This document shows positions 24,001 to 35,916 of a stretch of DNA of 64,000 nucleotides, piece by piece; positions within the stretch are counted from its first letter, which is position 1, and each line of letters opens with the position of its first letter. Origin of the DNA: Amphibalanus amphitrite (lineage: Eukaryota; Arthropoda; Thecostraca; Balanomorpha; Balanidae); contig NW_024882037.1 of the NCBI RefSeq assembly GCF_019059575.1, forward strand, positions 124,001-188,000, in the 5' to 3' direction. A model generated the notes under the pieces. The model ran no database searches. It was not told where the DNA came from and saw only the letters and a list, made by a program, of their open reading frames with translations. Both the position numbers and the translations under genes were made by a program.

Positions 24001-26871
24001 TTGGCTGTTGGTTTCATTAATTGTTACAAATTGTTCTTATTTTGGTTCGTTATAACGGTTTAGGCCCATGGCCCCATCGTCAATTGTCTTAAGTATGTAC
24101 CTACAGCTAATCGCTTTTGTATTCTGTCCGCATTTTAATACTCTGTCCGCGCTTACCGCATCTGTCCGCGTAATAACCGGATGCTCACCGTCGTGAAAAA
24201 ATAGCCTAAGCAAATGAACTTATTTCGCAAGGCGATCTCTGTTCAGTTTAACAATTAGCTACAGACCAGTACGAATAAGCCACACATTTGGAACGTGGTT
24301 TGTTTTCGGCCTGAATGAGAAACCTTTTCCGAAATATACTTTATATGCTAAAGCACTTGGCCCCTGATCGAGCTAGAGCTACGCGGAAAAAACGAGCGTG
24401 TTGCCCGTGACGAGAGGAAGCCGATGATACCCAATTTTAAGGTCCTAGGTCATTGGTTGACCTTCCAGGTCAGGTCAATGACCCAAGGTCGGGAAAATCG
24501 GGACCTGTGTTATAAAGTCGTAAAGTGTGATTGCTAAGGGTTTTTTTCGGGGTGCTGATCACGAATATCGTGTTAGTTTTGATCACAGATGATGTCTTTA
24601 AGCATTTATACCAGGTCGGGTCAGGTCAAGTCAGGTCAACCAGTAGGCGTCGTGACGGGTATTCGTATTACGTGTCAACCGCCTCTGACAGCTTCGTAAC
24701 ATGTTACGAAGGTACCAAAACTACTTCGTAAATGTTCAAATGGTTGCTAAATTCGAATTCAGCTCCAAAAACTAGCCTAGAAACATGTAAAACTCGAAAA
24801 AGTGAACCGAGGTCACCAAAGGTCAGTGACCTGACCTGACCTTCAGGTGACCTTGGCACCCACCCTAATGCATGGGAGCAACATCAAATCACATGTTTGA
24901 ACGTTTGAAACCACGAAAAGCTTGCAAACGCGCGGCTAATGCGAGCCGACATACGTGGAATCGCGATTCCGGCCAAACATGGTCTGGGAAAAGAGGTCAC
25001 AGGTCAAAGTTCATTAGGGTCAGGGTCATAAAATTTTCAGGGTAGGTGTAAAATTGATCAATGTGAGGGTACTTAAAGTTTCGTCGCGATCGGCCGCTTT
25101 TTACGCGAGTTATTCGCGAAAAACCATGGGGGGGGGTCCATCCGACCCCCCTACACATGGTAGTGAGAAATTGGTTATAATTTTTGTATGCTATTTAATC
25201 ATGCTGTTTATTCTAGTAGTTAGTCACCTTTTTGCTGTTCATTTTTCTTATCTCGGCTCTTCCCCAGCCCGGTGGACATGAGCAGAAATGTCTCTTGCGA
25301 GACATGCGAGCACATCGTCACAGGAGGGTACGACCCCTCAACAAACCAGGTAGGACCGTAGGGGTCCATATGTGCTCGTATTTACACAGTGTGCATAATT
25401 GCTTTGTCTAGGCTAATGCATGACTCAAATCAACAGCTGTAATAGTTACATGTTCGGCGCTTAATGTGCAATGTGGATCCAAAATAAGCATAACCAATCA
25501 GTATTATATGAGAAGCGCAAAAGTAAAATAAAGGCATAAAATTCATGTTAGGGATCCCGACTGAAGTCGATTATCTTCTATCTATCGAAAATGACCCGTT
25601 TCGTTGCACTGACTGCCTTTGGCGGGTGTGTCCCCTGCCGACATGGTATGTCCCTTCCATTGCAGATTGTTGTGTGCCAGAACGTGGCTCGAAAGGAGAA
25701 CGTGGTACAAGGCATTCTTGTTCACGAGCTTATTCACATGTTCGACTTTTGTACCAAAAAGGTATGTTCACAGCTTTACCAAAAAGTTATGTTCAGTGTT
25801 CACATCGTCAATTTTAGTTGTATAGATATTGATATAGCATTATAAGTTTGAAACTGTTTTACACGCACATTTTTCATATATGTATGTAGTTTTCCTTCGA
25901 GACATCTGCTAACTGTCTGGTAGGGAGCGGAACTTGCTTTACAATTGCTAAGATGTTAATGGATGCCGATGACTTGTTGTCCGGGCGCCCTAGATAAAAA
26001 CATTATCACTTTTCTATACCACGTTTTATTCGATAGCTCGTGGATTTTATCGGTTAACATATGATATATAATTGTCGATTATCAGTCACATTTATATATT
26101 TATCTCTCTTCATCAGGTGAATTTCGCGAATCTGGAGCACTTGGCCTGCACGGAGATTCGTGCAGCGAACCTGACTCACTGCAGCTACATTAGCTCAATC
26201 ATGCAAGGCGACTCCAGTCCCATCAACATCAAGCGGACACACCAGGTAGTGCCATTAGATTACAAACCTCGCTCATATGTAAAGCCTTTTGCGCTCTCCG
26301 CTCGATAGTGGGCGTATTTATTTCCCGCGCAATGGGCAGTTTTCATAATACTAATTGCAACGTCGATTTCAATGTAGAAAATAGAAATTATGTACCCGAA
26401 AAATTGACAAAAAAGGTCTTAGAGGAATCAAGTTTTATCTTGGTGATAAAATGTCTTTCGTTTGTCATTTGCCCGCGTGAACAAAATAAATAAAACACGA
26501 GTTTTATTCTCAAGAGTTAAATTTTAAAGTTTAAAGAAAGTTTACGTTTTCGACCTCTAGAGTTTTCGTGAGTGTGTCTCAAAGTGATGACAACATTCAG
26601 TACTCTGGGCGAGTGCCGCTGTCGTCGAAGACGCTCTGTCGAATGTGCGGGTCACGTGTCGTCTTTCGGTTGGCAGGAGTGCGTGAAGAACAAGGCGGCC
26701 TGCTCACTGGTGGCGGCGCGCGGCATCAGCAAGCGGGAGGCAGTGCGCATCGTGGACCTCGTGTTTCCGCAGTGCTACGGCGACCTGGAGCCGATCGGCC
26801 GACGGGTGCGGCGCAACAGCGACGATATTCGCCGCGCGTACCTGGAGCGCCACAAGTACGGCTACGTATGA
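18069..26871 (+). CDS. ATP23: ATP23-type mitochondrial inner-membrane metalloprotease, six coding exons
   Basis: Coding exons I can join: 18069-18369, 19328-19373, 25268-25349, 25666-25761, 26117-26245 and 26677-26871. Every junction has AG and GT(A/G)AG-like sites, the phases match (1, 2, 0, 0, 0), and the sum is 849 nt, giving 282 residues and a TGA stop. Exon 1 begins at an acceptor at 18053 and encodes a charged N-terminus, then YGYDLYPERQGG and CEKNVYNCFKKS. The 46-nt exon 2 adds HGVKLMLAALKASGC. Exon 3 has SCETCEHIVTGGYDP, exon 4 the zinc-protease motif HELIHMFD (HExxH), exon 5 HLACTEIRAANLTHC, and exon 6 the conserved YGDLEPIGRR tail. In the family, ATP23 processes ATP synthase subunit 6 in yeast mitochondria and helps assemble the Fo sector; the zinc ligands and catalytic glutamate are present here. 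The start codon at 18069 is the first in-frame ATG after the acceptor, so an upstream non-coding exon is implied. Intron 2 is 5.9 kb of nested transposons. Confidence 0.93.
18480..19030. repeat. Degenerate TCGATAACG repeats in ATP23 intron 1
   Basis: Many spaced copies of CTCGTAACTT and TCGATAACGATAAC at 18510-18670 and 18905-19025, in both orientations. Confidence 0.6.
19090..19310. mobile_element. 221-bp foldback MITE, GGGCCTCGTTTCA ends
   Basis: Arms of about 75 bases: GGGCCTCGTTTCATAAAGCG..., TAACTTACG, CTTGTATTACAAG, and the inverse ending CGCTTTGTGAAACGAGGCCC. It ends 17 bases before ATP23 exon 2. Confidence 0.85.
20180..21385. mobile_element. hAT-like element with 8-bp target duplication GTTATAAT
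   Basis: Starts CAGGGTTGGCAG, ends TGCCAACCCTG; GTTATAAT occurs at 20172-20179 and 21386-21393. Subterminal AACCGGTTTAAACCGG blocks lie at both ends. It contains a nested TTAA MITE (20411-20907). No transposase frame is visible, so it is non-autonomous. It lies in ATP23 intron 2. Confidence 0.92.
20411..20907. mobile_element. T2/Kolobok-like MITE, AGGGACTATCCCACCTT ends, 497 bp
   Basis: TTAA at 20407-20410 and 20908-20911. Inverted ends AGGGACTATCCCACCTT and AAGGTGGGATAGTCCCT. It is the same length as the interrupted copy at 47396-48373 after removing that copy's insert, and in opposite orientation. Confidence 0.92.
21435..22325. mobile_element. TA-flanked element, GGGGAGAGTGGGGCAAAGCGG ends
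   Basis: TA, then GGGGAGAGTGGGGCAAAGCG; right end CGCTTTGCCCCACTCTCCCC, then TA. GGGGCAAAGTGGCC is repeated internally. An acceptor-like TTGCCTACAG before ATGGAAGATGAT (21988) may be a relic. About 891 bp, close to the 892 bp of the copy at 40435-41326. Confidence 0.82.
22890..23441. mobile_element. GGTCA-rich TTAA element, right part
   Basis: Right terminus CCATGCGCGGG, then TTAA at 23442-23445. The interior (CTGTGACGTCATCGGTGACG, AATGAAAATAGG) matches the right half of 32129-33238. The left end is not found. Confidence 0.6.
23500..23974. mobile_element. Second GGTCA-rich fragment of the same subfamily
   Basis: Repeats GACCTGTGACGTCATCGGCTG, CGGTGGGGCTATCGAACGCCG and a C-tract, ending CCCAACGGGATGCATTAAA, a decayed terminus. 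Confidence 0.55.
24357..25160. mobile_element. GGTCA-rich fragment matching 8085-8890
   Basis: CCCCTGATCGAGCTAGAGC through CATGGGGGGGGGTCC follows the 8-kb copy closely, but without TTAA termini. It ends about 100 bases before ATP23 exon 3. Confidence 0.8.
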
Positions 26872-27664
26872 CGGTTGCCGGCGGCGCCAGCGGCGGCGGC
26901 TCCCGGACCTCGCGACTGCCCCAGTTAACGCCACGGAGATGGGCCCGTGTTGCTGGTGCCACCGCTGCTGCAGACCCGGAACAGTAGGTCATTATTTGTT
27001 ATTTTCCTTGACGTATGATTGTTGGTAACAAATCGTGTACAATGATCACTTTCTGTGCATGGTGATGAATATAAGATTCGCTTTTTAGGTCAGTCTGATG
27101 TTATTTCGCATATCATTTGCGCAAAACGAAGCGCTATCATCATAGGCGTCGCCAGAGACTGGTTGGCAGGAGGAGGAGGGGGGGGGGGGACAAAATCAGT
27201 TTTGGCGAAAACCTTGCCTTTTACAGTCGTTACTCACTCGTTTTGTATATGCATCATTAGACGCGCCATGGTGCGAGGAATGGGATGGCATTGGCGACAA
27301 GGTGTTTCCTCTAGCTATGACACGTAAACAATTATTTTTGGTAAAAACAACTGCGATATAATCGACTGACCTCAGAGGCGGATCCAGCTCAGAGTTTTTT
27401 GGGGGGCAAACCATAGAAATTTATCGATTCTTTCCATGCATCGTCCATAGGCGTAATGTTAAAATCATGCCGTTTGGGGGGGGGGGGCAAATGCCCATTT
27501 TGCCCCCCCCCTGGATCCGCCACTGACTGACCTTACGTCCGTGTTAGCACTGACCAGGGTAGATATTTTTTAGTGAGGAGTGCTCAGTGGGTGCGGTGGC
27601 CGACCCCTCTCACAAGGTGCAGCCGCTCATAATGCTCACCCAGAAAAGGTTGAAAGCGCTCCAG
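26872..27664. other. 3' flank of ATP23 and a zinc-poor MITE fragment
   Basis: GC-rich sequence continues to about 26990 past the ATP23 stop. At 27375-27525 there is a GGCGGATCCAGC / GGATCCGCCACTG inverted-end element with G- and C-tracts and TTCTTTCCATGCATCG inside, a relative of the CGGCGGAAC MITEs. No other gene. Confidence 0.5.
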
Positions 27665-27668
27665 TTAA

Positions 27669-28622
27669 CCCGCACACCGACGGGGGGGGGGGATATCCGC
27701 CCCGCCGCGAAATTTGGCACGACTATTCTCTCATCAATTTTAAACATGGTGTGCAAGTCTGAACCTCCTAAATTTTAAGGTCAGGTCACCAGGTCACTTT
27801 GAATGACCCAACCTCAAGTCACTTTTTTGCAACTTTGTCACCATGCCAGAGCTACAGTAGATGTCGGAGGCCTTTGAAAGTCGCAGGATGTTATAAGGTC
27901 ATTAGTAGCTACAATTTGTATATCTCGGAATTTTGATATCGATGACCTAAGGTCAGGTCAATTTCTCGACCTCCCCATTATAAGTCAATGGGGGAAAAAT
28001 CAACTCCTTGTTTTTACCACTAAAAAGGGTCGGAATGGCCCCATATACCATACATGACTTAATATGCGATCAACGTTCACTACCTTGAGGTCTGTTTTGC
28101 TGTTGGGCAGCTGTAAGGTCATGTGACGTCATCAAAGGTCACCAGCGGTTTTTTGCCTATAACTCCGTACAGGAACAAGATACAGTCGCGCGAATGGTCT
28201 CATTGTGTTCAGCTCGTCAAGGCGCATCGAATGATATACATGATGACCTCGAGGTCACGTGACCTGAGGTCAACCGTTGACCTTGACCTTTCGAGGTCAA
28301 CATATATATCATTCGATGCGGATTGACGAGAGAGTCACGATGATCCCCTTAGTTTGTTCCTATCTTGACTAGTTCGAAAGTTTTTCGAGAAAAACTCCAT
28401 AGCTAGCGCCGCCATTTTGACTTTTTTGGCCCCTGTGATGTCATCTTTGACTTGACCTGAAAATGACCTTGGTAAAAATTGTAGATCTTGCCCGTGCGTA
28501 TCCCGTGCCGTTTACCGCTTGTCGCTATCTTGCTTCGTTCTCGAGATCTCAGGGGGGGGGGCGGTCATCCGCCCCCCCCCCCGTCGGTTCTAAGTTGGCG
28601 CAGACCCCCGTCGGTGCGCGGG
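27669..28622. mobile_element. TTAA element, CCCGCACACCGACGGGG ends, GGTCA-rich
   Basis: TTAA at 27665-27668 and 28623-28626. Right end CCCCGTCGGTGCGCGGG. The interior is homologous to 50322-51300 (CATGTGACGTCATCAAAGGTC, GACCTCGAGGTCACGTGACC). No coding. Confidence 0.9.
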
Positions 28623-28914
28623 TTAATCGACTGGCCTTGCTAAGACCCACATTCACGCGTGCAGAGTTTCTACGTGAAATGCATAGCGCTTATGACAGTT
28701 ATTCATTGTAACAAAGTATAAAGTAGACATTCGGCGGAAAGTGAATGTCGGAAGTGTAAATCGAAAGTTATTAATCTTTATCCTGTGAGTTGGTGCATGT
28801 TCACACTCTCCAGCTTTGGTGTGCAGGGAAGCGTTGAAAAACGCGAATAGACAAGGCACCAAAAATTTACGACATATAGGAAAGGGACCCCTCAGAAGTG
28901 GGCTTGGGATTCTC

Positions 28915-29020
28915 AGACCAGGGCTGCGGAGTCGGTCGGAGTCGGCAATTTTGCCCGGAGTCGGAGTCTGAGTTGACTTGGAGTCGCTAAAATCTTACAG
29001 ACTCCGACTCCGGAGACGGA
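28915..29020. repeat. GACTCCGACTCCGG-type short repeat
   Basis: Tandem GGAGTCGGAGTC units in both orientations, just before the LINE remnant. A matching block lies at 63315-63415. Confidence 0.65.
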
Positions 29021-29037
29021 GTTAACACTGCGTGGCT

Positions 29038-31190
29038 CAAAGTCTGGCAGCTGCCCGATGGCAGCAGTCAAAATGACAGCTCTTTTAATTGCAGAACCTT
29101 TGTCTCGTTTATTTAACAAATCACTTGCAGAAGGCAAATTTCCATCAACATTCAAAGTTGCCCACATAACACCTATCTACAAGAATAAAGGATCCCCCTC
29201 AGATTTTACTTGTTATAGACCAATTAGTATCTTATCAGCTCTTTCAAAGGTATTCGAAAAAATAGTTTACAGAAAAATGTATTCTCACTTTATAGAAAAC
29301 TCACTCCTCACGGAAAAACAAAGTGGTTATAGAGAAAATCACAGCACTGAACAACAACTTCTTTATCTAACAAACAACATGTATAAATCGTTAGACACAG
29401 GAAAGCAATTCACAGCTATCTTTTTGGACATTGCAAAGTACTTTGACAAAATTTGGCATAAAGGCTTGTTATTCAAATGCGAACATGATTTTGGAATAAC
29501 TGGAAAACTTTTAGAATGGTTGGAGTCATATCTCAAAAACCGTATTCAAATGGTACGCATAAACAACACACTGTCAGAACCACAGACCATAAATGCAGGA
29601 TGCCCGCAGGGCTCCGTCCTCGGACCACTTTTAGCTCTTATCTATCTTGACGGCCTTTCAAAGCAGACACAGCACAATATTTTATTTTTCACTTTATGCC
29701 TCACACTCAGAAACTGACTTACGCGAAACAGAACAATCGCTCCAAAAAGACCTGGACTCTATTTTCGAATAAGGAAGAAATTGGGCTATCACTTTCAACG
29801 CCGACAAAACAGTGCAACAAACATTCACTCACAGACAACATTCCAAAATGCCACCGACTCTTTCGTTCGGAGGGAAAGCAATACCACTAGCAAAATCACA
29901 CAAACATCTCGGTTTAATTTTCTCTGACGATCTTCGCTTTCATTGTCATATTAACGAAATATGCAAAAAAGTTAACATATCCCTCAGTCCATTGTATCCT
30001 ATTGCACAACATTTGCCAAGACCCATCCTTCACCAAATATATACAACCTATGTAAGACCACACTTTGACTATTGTGACACTGTTTACGACGGACATATCA
30101 CAGTACAGGACACGACACGACTGGAGACATTGCAAAACAGAGCGGCTAGACTGACGACAGGAGCACTCTTTAGAACACCCTCCGACAAATTACGACTCGA
30201 GACAGGATGGGACAGACTAACGACAAAAAGACGCATTCATAGATTGTCACTATATCACAAACTCGTTAAATCGAAACCAATTTTACCGAAGTACATACAA
30301 GAACTTATAACAAACACAAGGGTGACAGACACACAGTTGGTTTTAAGAAATGCCCATGACCACACGATCCATCGTCCGAAAACATCATCATATCAACGAT
30401 CATTCTTTATCACCACAAGCAAAGAGTACAACGAACTACCGGCAACATTTAAATCCTTATCCATAGTAGAATTCAAAAAACACATTGTACACCATATTGG
30501 CTCCCCCCAGCCACCAAAATACTACTCGTTTGGGTCAAAGACAGGCAACATCCTACATTCGCGACTAAGAAATGGAATGTCCGATTTAAATTCACAACAA
30601 TTTAACATTCAAAAACAAGATTCTCCGGCATGCCCTTGTGGTCACAGCATAGAAAGCGTTCGTCATTTCATCACAGCATGTCCATTGCTTTTACCTCAAA
30701 GACGCATCCTTTACCAAAAAGTATCGCAAACACTACATTCTAACTTTCATGACTACCAAACTAATAAAAAATTGGAAATCCTTCTTCATGGCACCAACCT
30801 AAATAGTGGCGACGGCCGGGCGGTGGCTCAACACTTCCAAACGTTCTTACTTAATTCTGGGCGCTTTCCAATCAAAACACTCTGACTATTTAATTACGAG
30901 GCGGGATGGGCGTGTCTCGGTGGGGTGGCGTCGGCAACGGGGCTCTCTGGACAACCTCTAATGCGCGACGCGTTCGGCTTGGTGGCGGCGACCGGCGATT
31001 TAGTTTGTTTGAATCCATTTTAAGTTCTTGTATATGTGTGTATGTGTTTATTTGCTTGTATGTTCTTTAACAGAGCTGGTGCCTCGAATTAAGCACTTTC
31101 GAGTGCTTTTGCACCAGTTCTTACTTATCTTGATTTTGTGTATTCTTTTGTTTCTTAATAAACGTGATGATGATGATGATGATGAAAGTC
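29038..31190 (+). pseudogene. 5'-truncated non-LTR retrotransposon (LINE) with broken reverse transcriptase
   Basis: From about 29058 the plus strand encodes a reverse transcriptase: PIYKNKG, YRPISIL, a degenerate motif A (FLDIAKYFDKIWH) and the QGS motif (CPQGSVLGP). The frame breaks at about 29690, just where the YxDD motif should lie, so the catalytic aspartate pair is missing. Reading then moves through a second frame to a third (29812-30885), which has the thumb/connection region (KHLGLIFSDDLRFHCHI) and a C-terminal knuckle CPCGHSIESVRHFITACP. There is no endonuclease domain upstream, so the copy is 5' truncated. It ends in a (GAT)n microsatellite at 31164-31185, the kind of simple-repeat tail some LINE clades carry. 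The clade (jockey, RTE-like or similar) is not resolved by eye. It cannot be autonomous. Confidence 0.9.
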
Positions 31191-31238
31191 ATGCCCTACA
31201 CCTGGTTGCTTGACGATCTTTCGCTCGTTGATCTTTAA

Positions 31239-32124
31239 CCCTCGCCCGTATAGGGGGGGTCGAACGGACCCCCCCCCATGGTTTTTCGCGAATAACTCGC
31301 GTAAAAAGCGGCCGATCGCGACGAAACTTTCAGTACCCTCGCGTTATTCAATTTTACACCTACCCTGAAAATTTCATGACCCTGACCCAAATGACCTTTG
31401 ACCTGTGACCTACTTTTCGAGACCATGTTTGGCCAGAATCGCGATTCGGCGTATGTCGGCTCGCATTAGCCGCGCGTTTGCAGTCTTTTCGTGGTTTCAA
31501 GCGTTCAGACATGTGATATGGTGTTGCCCCCATGCATTAGGGTGTGTGTCAAGGTCACCTGAAGGTCAGGTCAGGTCATTGACCTTTGATGACCTCGATT
31601 CACTTTTTCGAGTTTTACATGTTTCTAGGCCAGTTTTTGGAGCTGAATTCGAATTTATCAACCATATGAACATTTACGAAGTCGTTTTGGTGCCTTCGTA
31701 ACATGTTACGAAGCTGTCAGAGGCGGTTGACACCTACTAGGAATACCCGGTAGGACCCAAACTGGTTGACCCGACCTGACCTGACCCGACCTGGACTAAA
31801 TGCATGAAGACATCATCTGTGATTAAAACTAACATGATATTCGTGATCAGCACCCCGAAAAACCCCTTAGCAGCCACACTTTACGACGTTCTAACAGGTC
31901 CCGATTTTCCCGACTTTTGGGTCATTGACCTGACCTGCAAGGTCAACCAATGACCTAGAACCTTAAAATTGGGTATCATCGGCTCCTTCTCGTCACGGGC
32001 AACACGCTCGTTTTTTTCCGCGAAGCTCTAGCTCGATCAGGGGCGAAACGGCAAGAGGGGGTCCAACGGACCCCCCCCCCCCCCTTATACGTTCGTGGCT
32101 GGAAAAACACCAATACGGGCGAGG
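31239..32124. mobile_element. TTAA element, CCCTCGCCCGTAT ends, GGTCA-rich
   Basis: TTAA at 31235-31238 and 32125-32128. Right end CAATACGGGCGAGG. G/C-tract blocks GGGGGGGTCGAACGGACCCC near each end. It shares its right TTAA with the next element. Confidence 0.9.
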
Positions 32125-32128
32125 TTAA

Positions 32129-33238
32129 CCCGCGCCCCGTAGGGGGGGGGGCGAAACGGCCCCCCTGTCCTTTTCCGTCGATATCTCCTAAATGGCTGGA
32201 GATATCGCCACCAAACTTTCAGGACCCCTCCGGGCATCAATTTTACACATTGTTACCAATTTTTTTCCAGAGACTATGATAGGTTGGCCACAAATGACGT
32301 CAGAATGACGTCATGTTCTGTTATTTTCGACCGAAAAAAGACCTTCGCGAGAAGAGCTGTCAGGCCTACAGTTTGAAGATAAGGTGTAGAGCTACAAAAC
32401 TGCTATCTCGGATTTTTGAAATTTTTGAGTTTTGACCCCCAAAAATAAAAAAGTTTTTTTGAAATATTTGCCAAAAATCCAAAAAGTTTTTTGAGTTTCG
32501 AAAAAACGGAATATATGTGATAGTACCTTCCGTCTTCTATCTACATGCCAACTTTCAGATCGATATCTCGTTTTTTGGCCAAGTTATAGCGAAAAAAAGC
32601 TGTTCCAAAATGATGACGTCGAATTTTCAAACTCAATTTTTGGCAATTATAGACCACGTAGGGCAAAACAAAGACCACCCCATAGCCGTGGTCTCCCCGT
32701 GACGAGCTGCATCGAATCGATACCCATTTTATGCAAAAATATCAACATTGAAATTTGACCTGTTTTGACCTGACCTAGACCTGACCTTCACCAAAACGTG
32801 ACCTAAGCTGGCCCCAAAGGCTGCCTGACCCACATAGTCGCATTTGTCATGTAAAATGGACCATAAAACATGTATCACACGACACTTTCATATTGTATGC
32901 CCCAGTGACCTGACCTCTGTGACCTCAGATAGCAAAGTATGTGTTTGACGAACAATGTACCATCGATGGTTTTCAATAACTTACCAATTTACTCGATTTC
33001 ATATCACATTTCTTGAAATGCCTGTGAACGGTGAAAATCCGACCTTTGACCTGACCTGTGACGTCATCGGTTTGACCTAGGTCAATGAAATTTGGTCTCA
33101 AGGTAGTTCCCCGGTGGGGTTATCGAACGCTGATTGAATTTTGAAAATCGGTCGGTAAATTTTCGGGGTCTTAGGGTGGCTGAAACGCCCCCCCCCCTAC
33201 GGTTGGTAGGGTCCGCTGATAGCCCTACGGGGCGCGGG
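32129..33238. mobile_element. TTAA element, CCCGCGCCCCGTAGGGG ends
   Basis: TTAA at 32125-32128 and 33239-33242. Right end CCCTACGGGGCGCGGG. The interior has CTGTGACGTCATCGG and GGTCA runs. Directly abuts the preceding element. Confidence 0.9.
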
Positions 33239-33497
33239 TTAAAAATCAAATTCGTTGAAGTTAAGGACTGACCTCTGTTTTGGAAGAGTGTTTTCATGGA
33301 AAAAATCTTAAGTCGGCTACTGCTTCAAAACCTATATTTATTTCTGCATGCTAGTTAAAAAGTGCTTACTCGTATTTGCAATGCAAGGCCTTGGAACGGG
33401 CAAAGGGTTGCTTCAGGCAAAATAAAAAGATCTCCGACATGAAATTTGATTCAATTTTATGTGCTTTACCCGCGAGTTGCGGGGGGGGGGGCGTTAA

Positions 33498-33964
33498 AGG
33501 GACCCTCCCACCTTAACATTAGTTTTGAGTTGAGATAGCCAAATTGGTGGCCATGGCCTGAAAATACCGGTTTGGGCATTCACAACATCGAAAAATGCTT
33601 TAATTCGGAGATATGGAATTTCAAACTTGCAGTTTTCGGATTCTAAGGGGCTAATGCATTGGTATGCCCCCTTAGAATTTGTGACGTCAGCGGAGATCTA
33701 ACGATTTTTAAATCTTTTACTAAAACGTTTGGCAGCACGCGGTGGTATATGCTGCTTTGCGCGCAACAAATGCCGCACTTTCAAATAAAGTCGCTAGGAA
33801 CAGCGGAGATCCCAAAAAGTAAACAAAAGTAAAAGTCTAATATCTTGAAAACCGGTGAATATTTTTCGATGAAATTTGGTAGATATTAATTTTTGCTCTT
33901 TCTAAACCGAGCGACATCACTTTCATGCCAATTCATTAACTTTTTTGAAGGTGGGAGGGTCCCT
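33498..33964. mobile_element. T2/Kolobok-like MITE, AGGGACCCTCCCACCTT ends, 467 bp
   Basis: TTAA at 33494-33497 and 33965-33968. Both inverted ends are intact. Confidence 0.92.
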
Positions 33965-34563
33965 TTAAACGCCTCCACTTTTTTCGCCGCGCTATAGCAT
34001 AAAAACGGCGCGCCAAAATTTGGGTACCTGTAGGGAATTGATTGAAGTTTATTGTGACAAAGTTTCAAAAAAATCGGTCGGAATTTTTTTTGAGATATCA
34101 AGGTTTTAGTGACGTCATGATTTCTGAGTTTTCGACTAAAAACGGCATATGTTCAAAAAATCATACAAAATCACAGAATAAAGATACAGACATGCCGTAA
34201 ACGCCATTAGACGGCCAATACCATGGGCATGAACAATCAAATGGCTATCGTCGGTTTTTGAATATCGTTCCGCATTTTCCAAAATCTTGAACTGAATCTT
34301 GGCAATTTCTCGTGACTACTTCACGACCATGATACATGCATTTCTTAAATTGAACTTTTTGAACCAAACACGTACACATATGATAAAATGAATGTCACCA
34401 TCGTGTTCTACGCCCAAAATTACACTCTCTCCCGCCGCCACACAACTATATGAGTAATGTCATCGTCTGAAAATGCTCTCTGGGTACAGCTTGTTCATGC
34501 TCATGCTTGTTCAAAGCAAGAGGTATTTGCACTTTTCCTCTCAATTGTTTTATAGTGGTAAGG

Positions 34564-35138
34564 TCATGAATCCCGACCTTCCAGTGCCCGACCACCGCTG
34601 ACCGCGCCGATCCGTCGCCATGGTGCAGCGGCCCGACCGGTGGGCACACCGTGGGACGGTAAATGGAACTGGTGATTTACATTAAACTGAGTTCGAAAAT
34701 TTTACGCATGAATGACATGGATGTAGCATAAGTACCTAATGCCAATACGCGGCGTTTCGGAGCGTAGATTCTGCTACACACCTAAAAACCTAGCCCCTTC
34801 CCCCCCCCCCCCCCCGGTGACGGATAAATGTTATGTCTCGCGAGTGTGACTTTGTCCCCCCCCCCTTTTGCTGGCGGCTGCGACCGCCAGTGCACTGATC
34901 ACACTAAAACATTTTTTACAAAGTAATTGTGTTGGACATTAATTTGTACCTAAATAGACAACTCAGCTACGATGATAACAAGCAACTTCTAACAACCATA
35001 AGGGCATTTAAAACGATTTGACAACGCTTAATTTGATTTATTTTTTAACAGCCGACGACTACAAAGAAGTGGGCGTTACGTTGGGCGGTGGTCAGCACAT
35101 TTGCAATGCACACAGAGTGCACAATTGACTCTTAGATG
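34564..35138 (+). other. Weak candidate exon pair upstream of the membrane-protein genes
   Basis: A GC-rich block after TTTTATAG (about 34558) with a donor-like ACG|GTAAATG at about 34660 could join an acceptor TTTTTTAACAG at 35051. One frame across the junction reads ...GTPWD ADDYKEVGVTLGGGQHIC... to a stop at about 35126; the ATG frame from 34619 gives about 40 residues. Neither matches a family I know. It could equally be a 5' UTR. Confidence 0.2.
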
Positions 35139-35535
35139 CTTAAGATTTATGGTCTTAAAAGCCATGTAATCATACATGATCGGTTGTTTTCTGTACAGTT
35201 GGCACATAGATGAACAATATCGGTCCCTTTTACATGGATTTTAAAGGAGACGTACCTCAACATAATATTCTCGTGAGCTGATTGACGATTTGTTTTAAGC
35301 AAGACGATGTTTGATCCAGGTAGACTCAACTCAAGTTACTCAAGGTAGACTCGAAAAATTCTAGCAAATGCAATAATCCCTGAAAATTTGAAGTGATGAT
35401 AATGAAACATTTACGTAAATTATTCGTATTTAACGTGAAAATATTCTAAATGTAACGCTCACATTATTGGTTTTCGTAATTTCGAAAATTCTGTTAGCAG
35501 AGGTATTATGTTAACTCTCCTGTTAAGCGATTAAT

Positions 35536-35916
35536 ATGTGCATGTGTACCGGTACCCCAAGGTACTCATGGTACAGTGGCTATGGAATATCAAGTTTAAA
35601 TGGTTGTGCAGTCCAGGCCTTCATTTATCTTCTCATCTTGATGTACATGATCAACTGGTTTATCAAGCCCAAGTGTTGCGGTGGCTGCAGAAGCTGCGCC
35701 GGTTCGTCAAGGTCCTTGGGCATGGCGCTGAGTCCCGGCTGTGGCGGGGCACGCCGTCTCCCTTCGGCGTGCCGCGGCCGTAGCGTGTCACCTTGCCGAC
35801 GGCCCGGTCCGGCCCCGTTCCGATCGCACTCACGCGCCTCGCTCGGCTGCTACTCGGCGATGAGACCACGCTTGCGCCGCTGTGGCCGACTCTCCCGCAC
35901 AACGTTTTATCCGTGA
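35536..35916 (+). CDS. Small cysteine- and Arg/Ser-rich single-pass membrane protein, copy A
   Basis: An open frame of 126 residues that I do not recognise. Layout: an N-terminal MCMC and a short Tyr/Gly/Ser-rich segment (1-23), one strongly hydrophobic segment at about 24-43 (AFIYLLILMYMINWF), then Lys/Cys CCGGC at 47-51, MALSPGC, an Arg/Ser/Pro-rich tail and the ending TTFYP. The next gene downstream has the same order of motifs (MCMC, one membrane segment ending NW, CCGGC, MALSPxC, RSxSxS-type tail, TTFYP) with many differences between them, which argues strongly that both are translated. Basic residues follow the membrane segment, so the tail is probably cytosolic; cysteines beside the membrane could be acylated (inference). 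GC content rises towards the 3' end. The ATG is favoured because both copies begin at the same MCMC. No polyadenylation signal is obvious before the neighbour. Confidence 0.72.
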   Translation: MCMCTGTPRYSWYSGYGISSLNGCAVQAFIYLLILMYMINWFIKPKCCGGCRSCAGSSRSLGMALSPGCGGARRLPSACRGRSVSPCRRPGPAPFRSHSRASLGCYSAMRPRLRRCGRLSRTTFYP

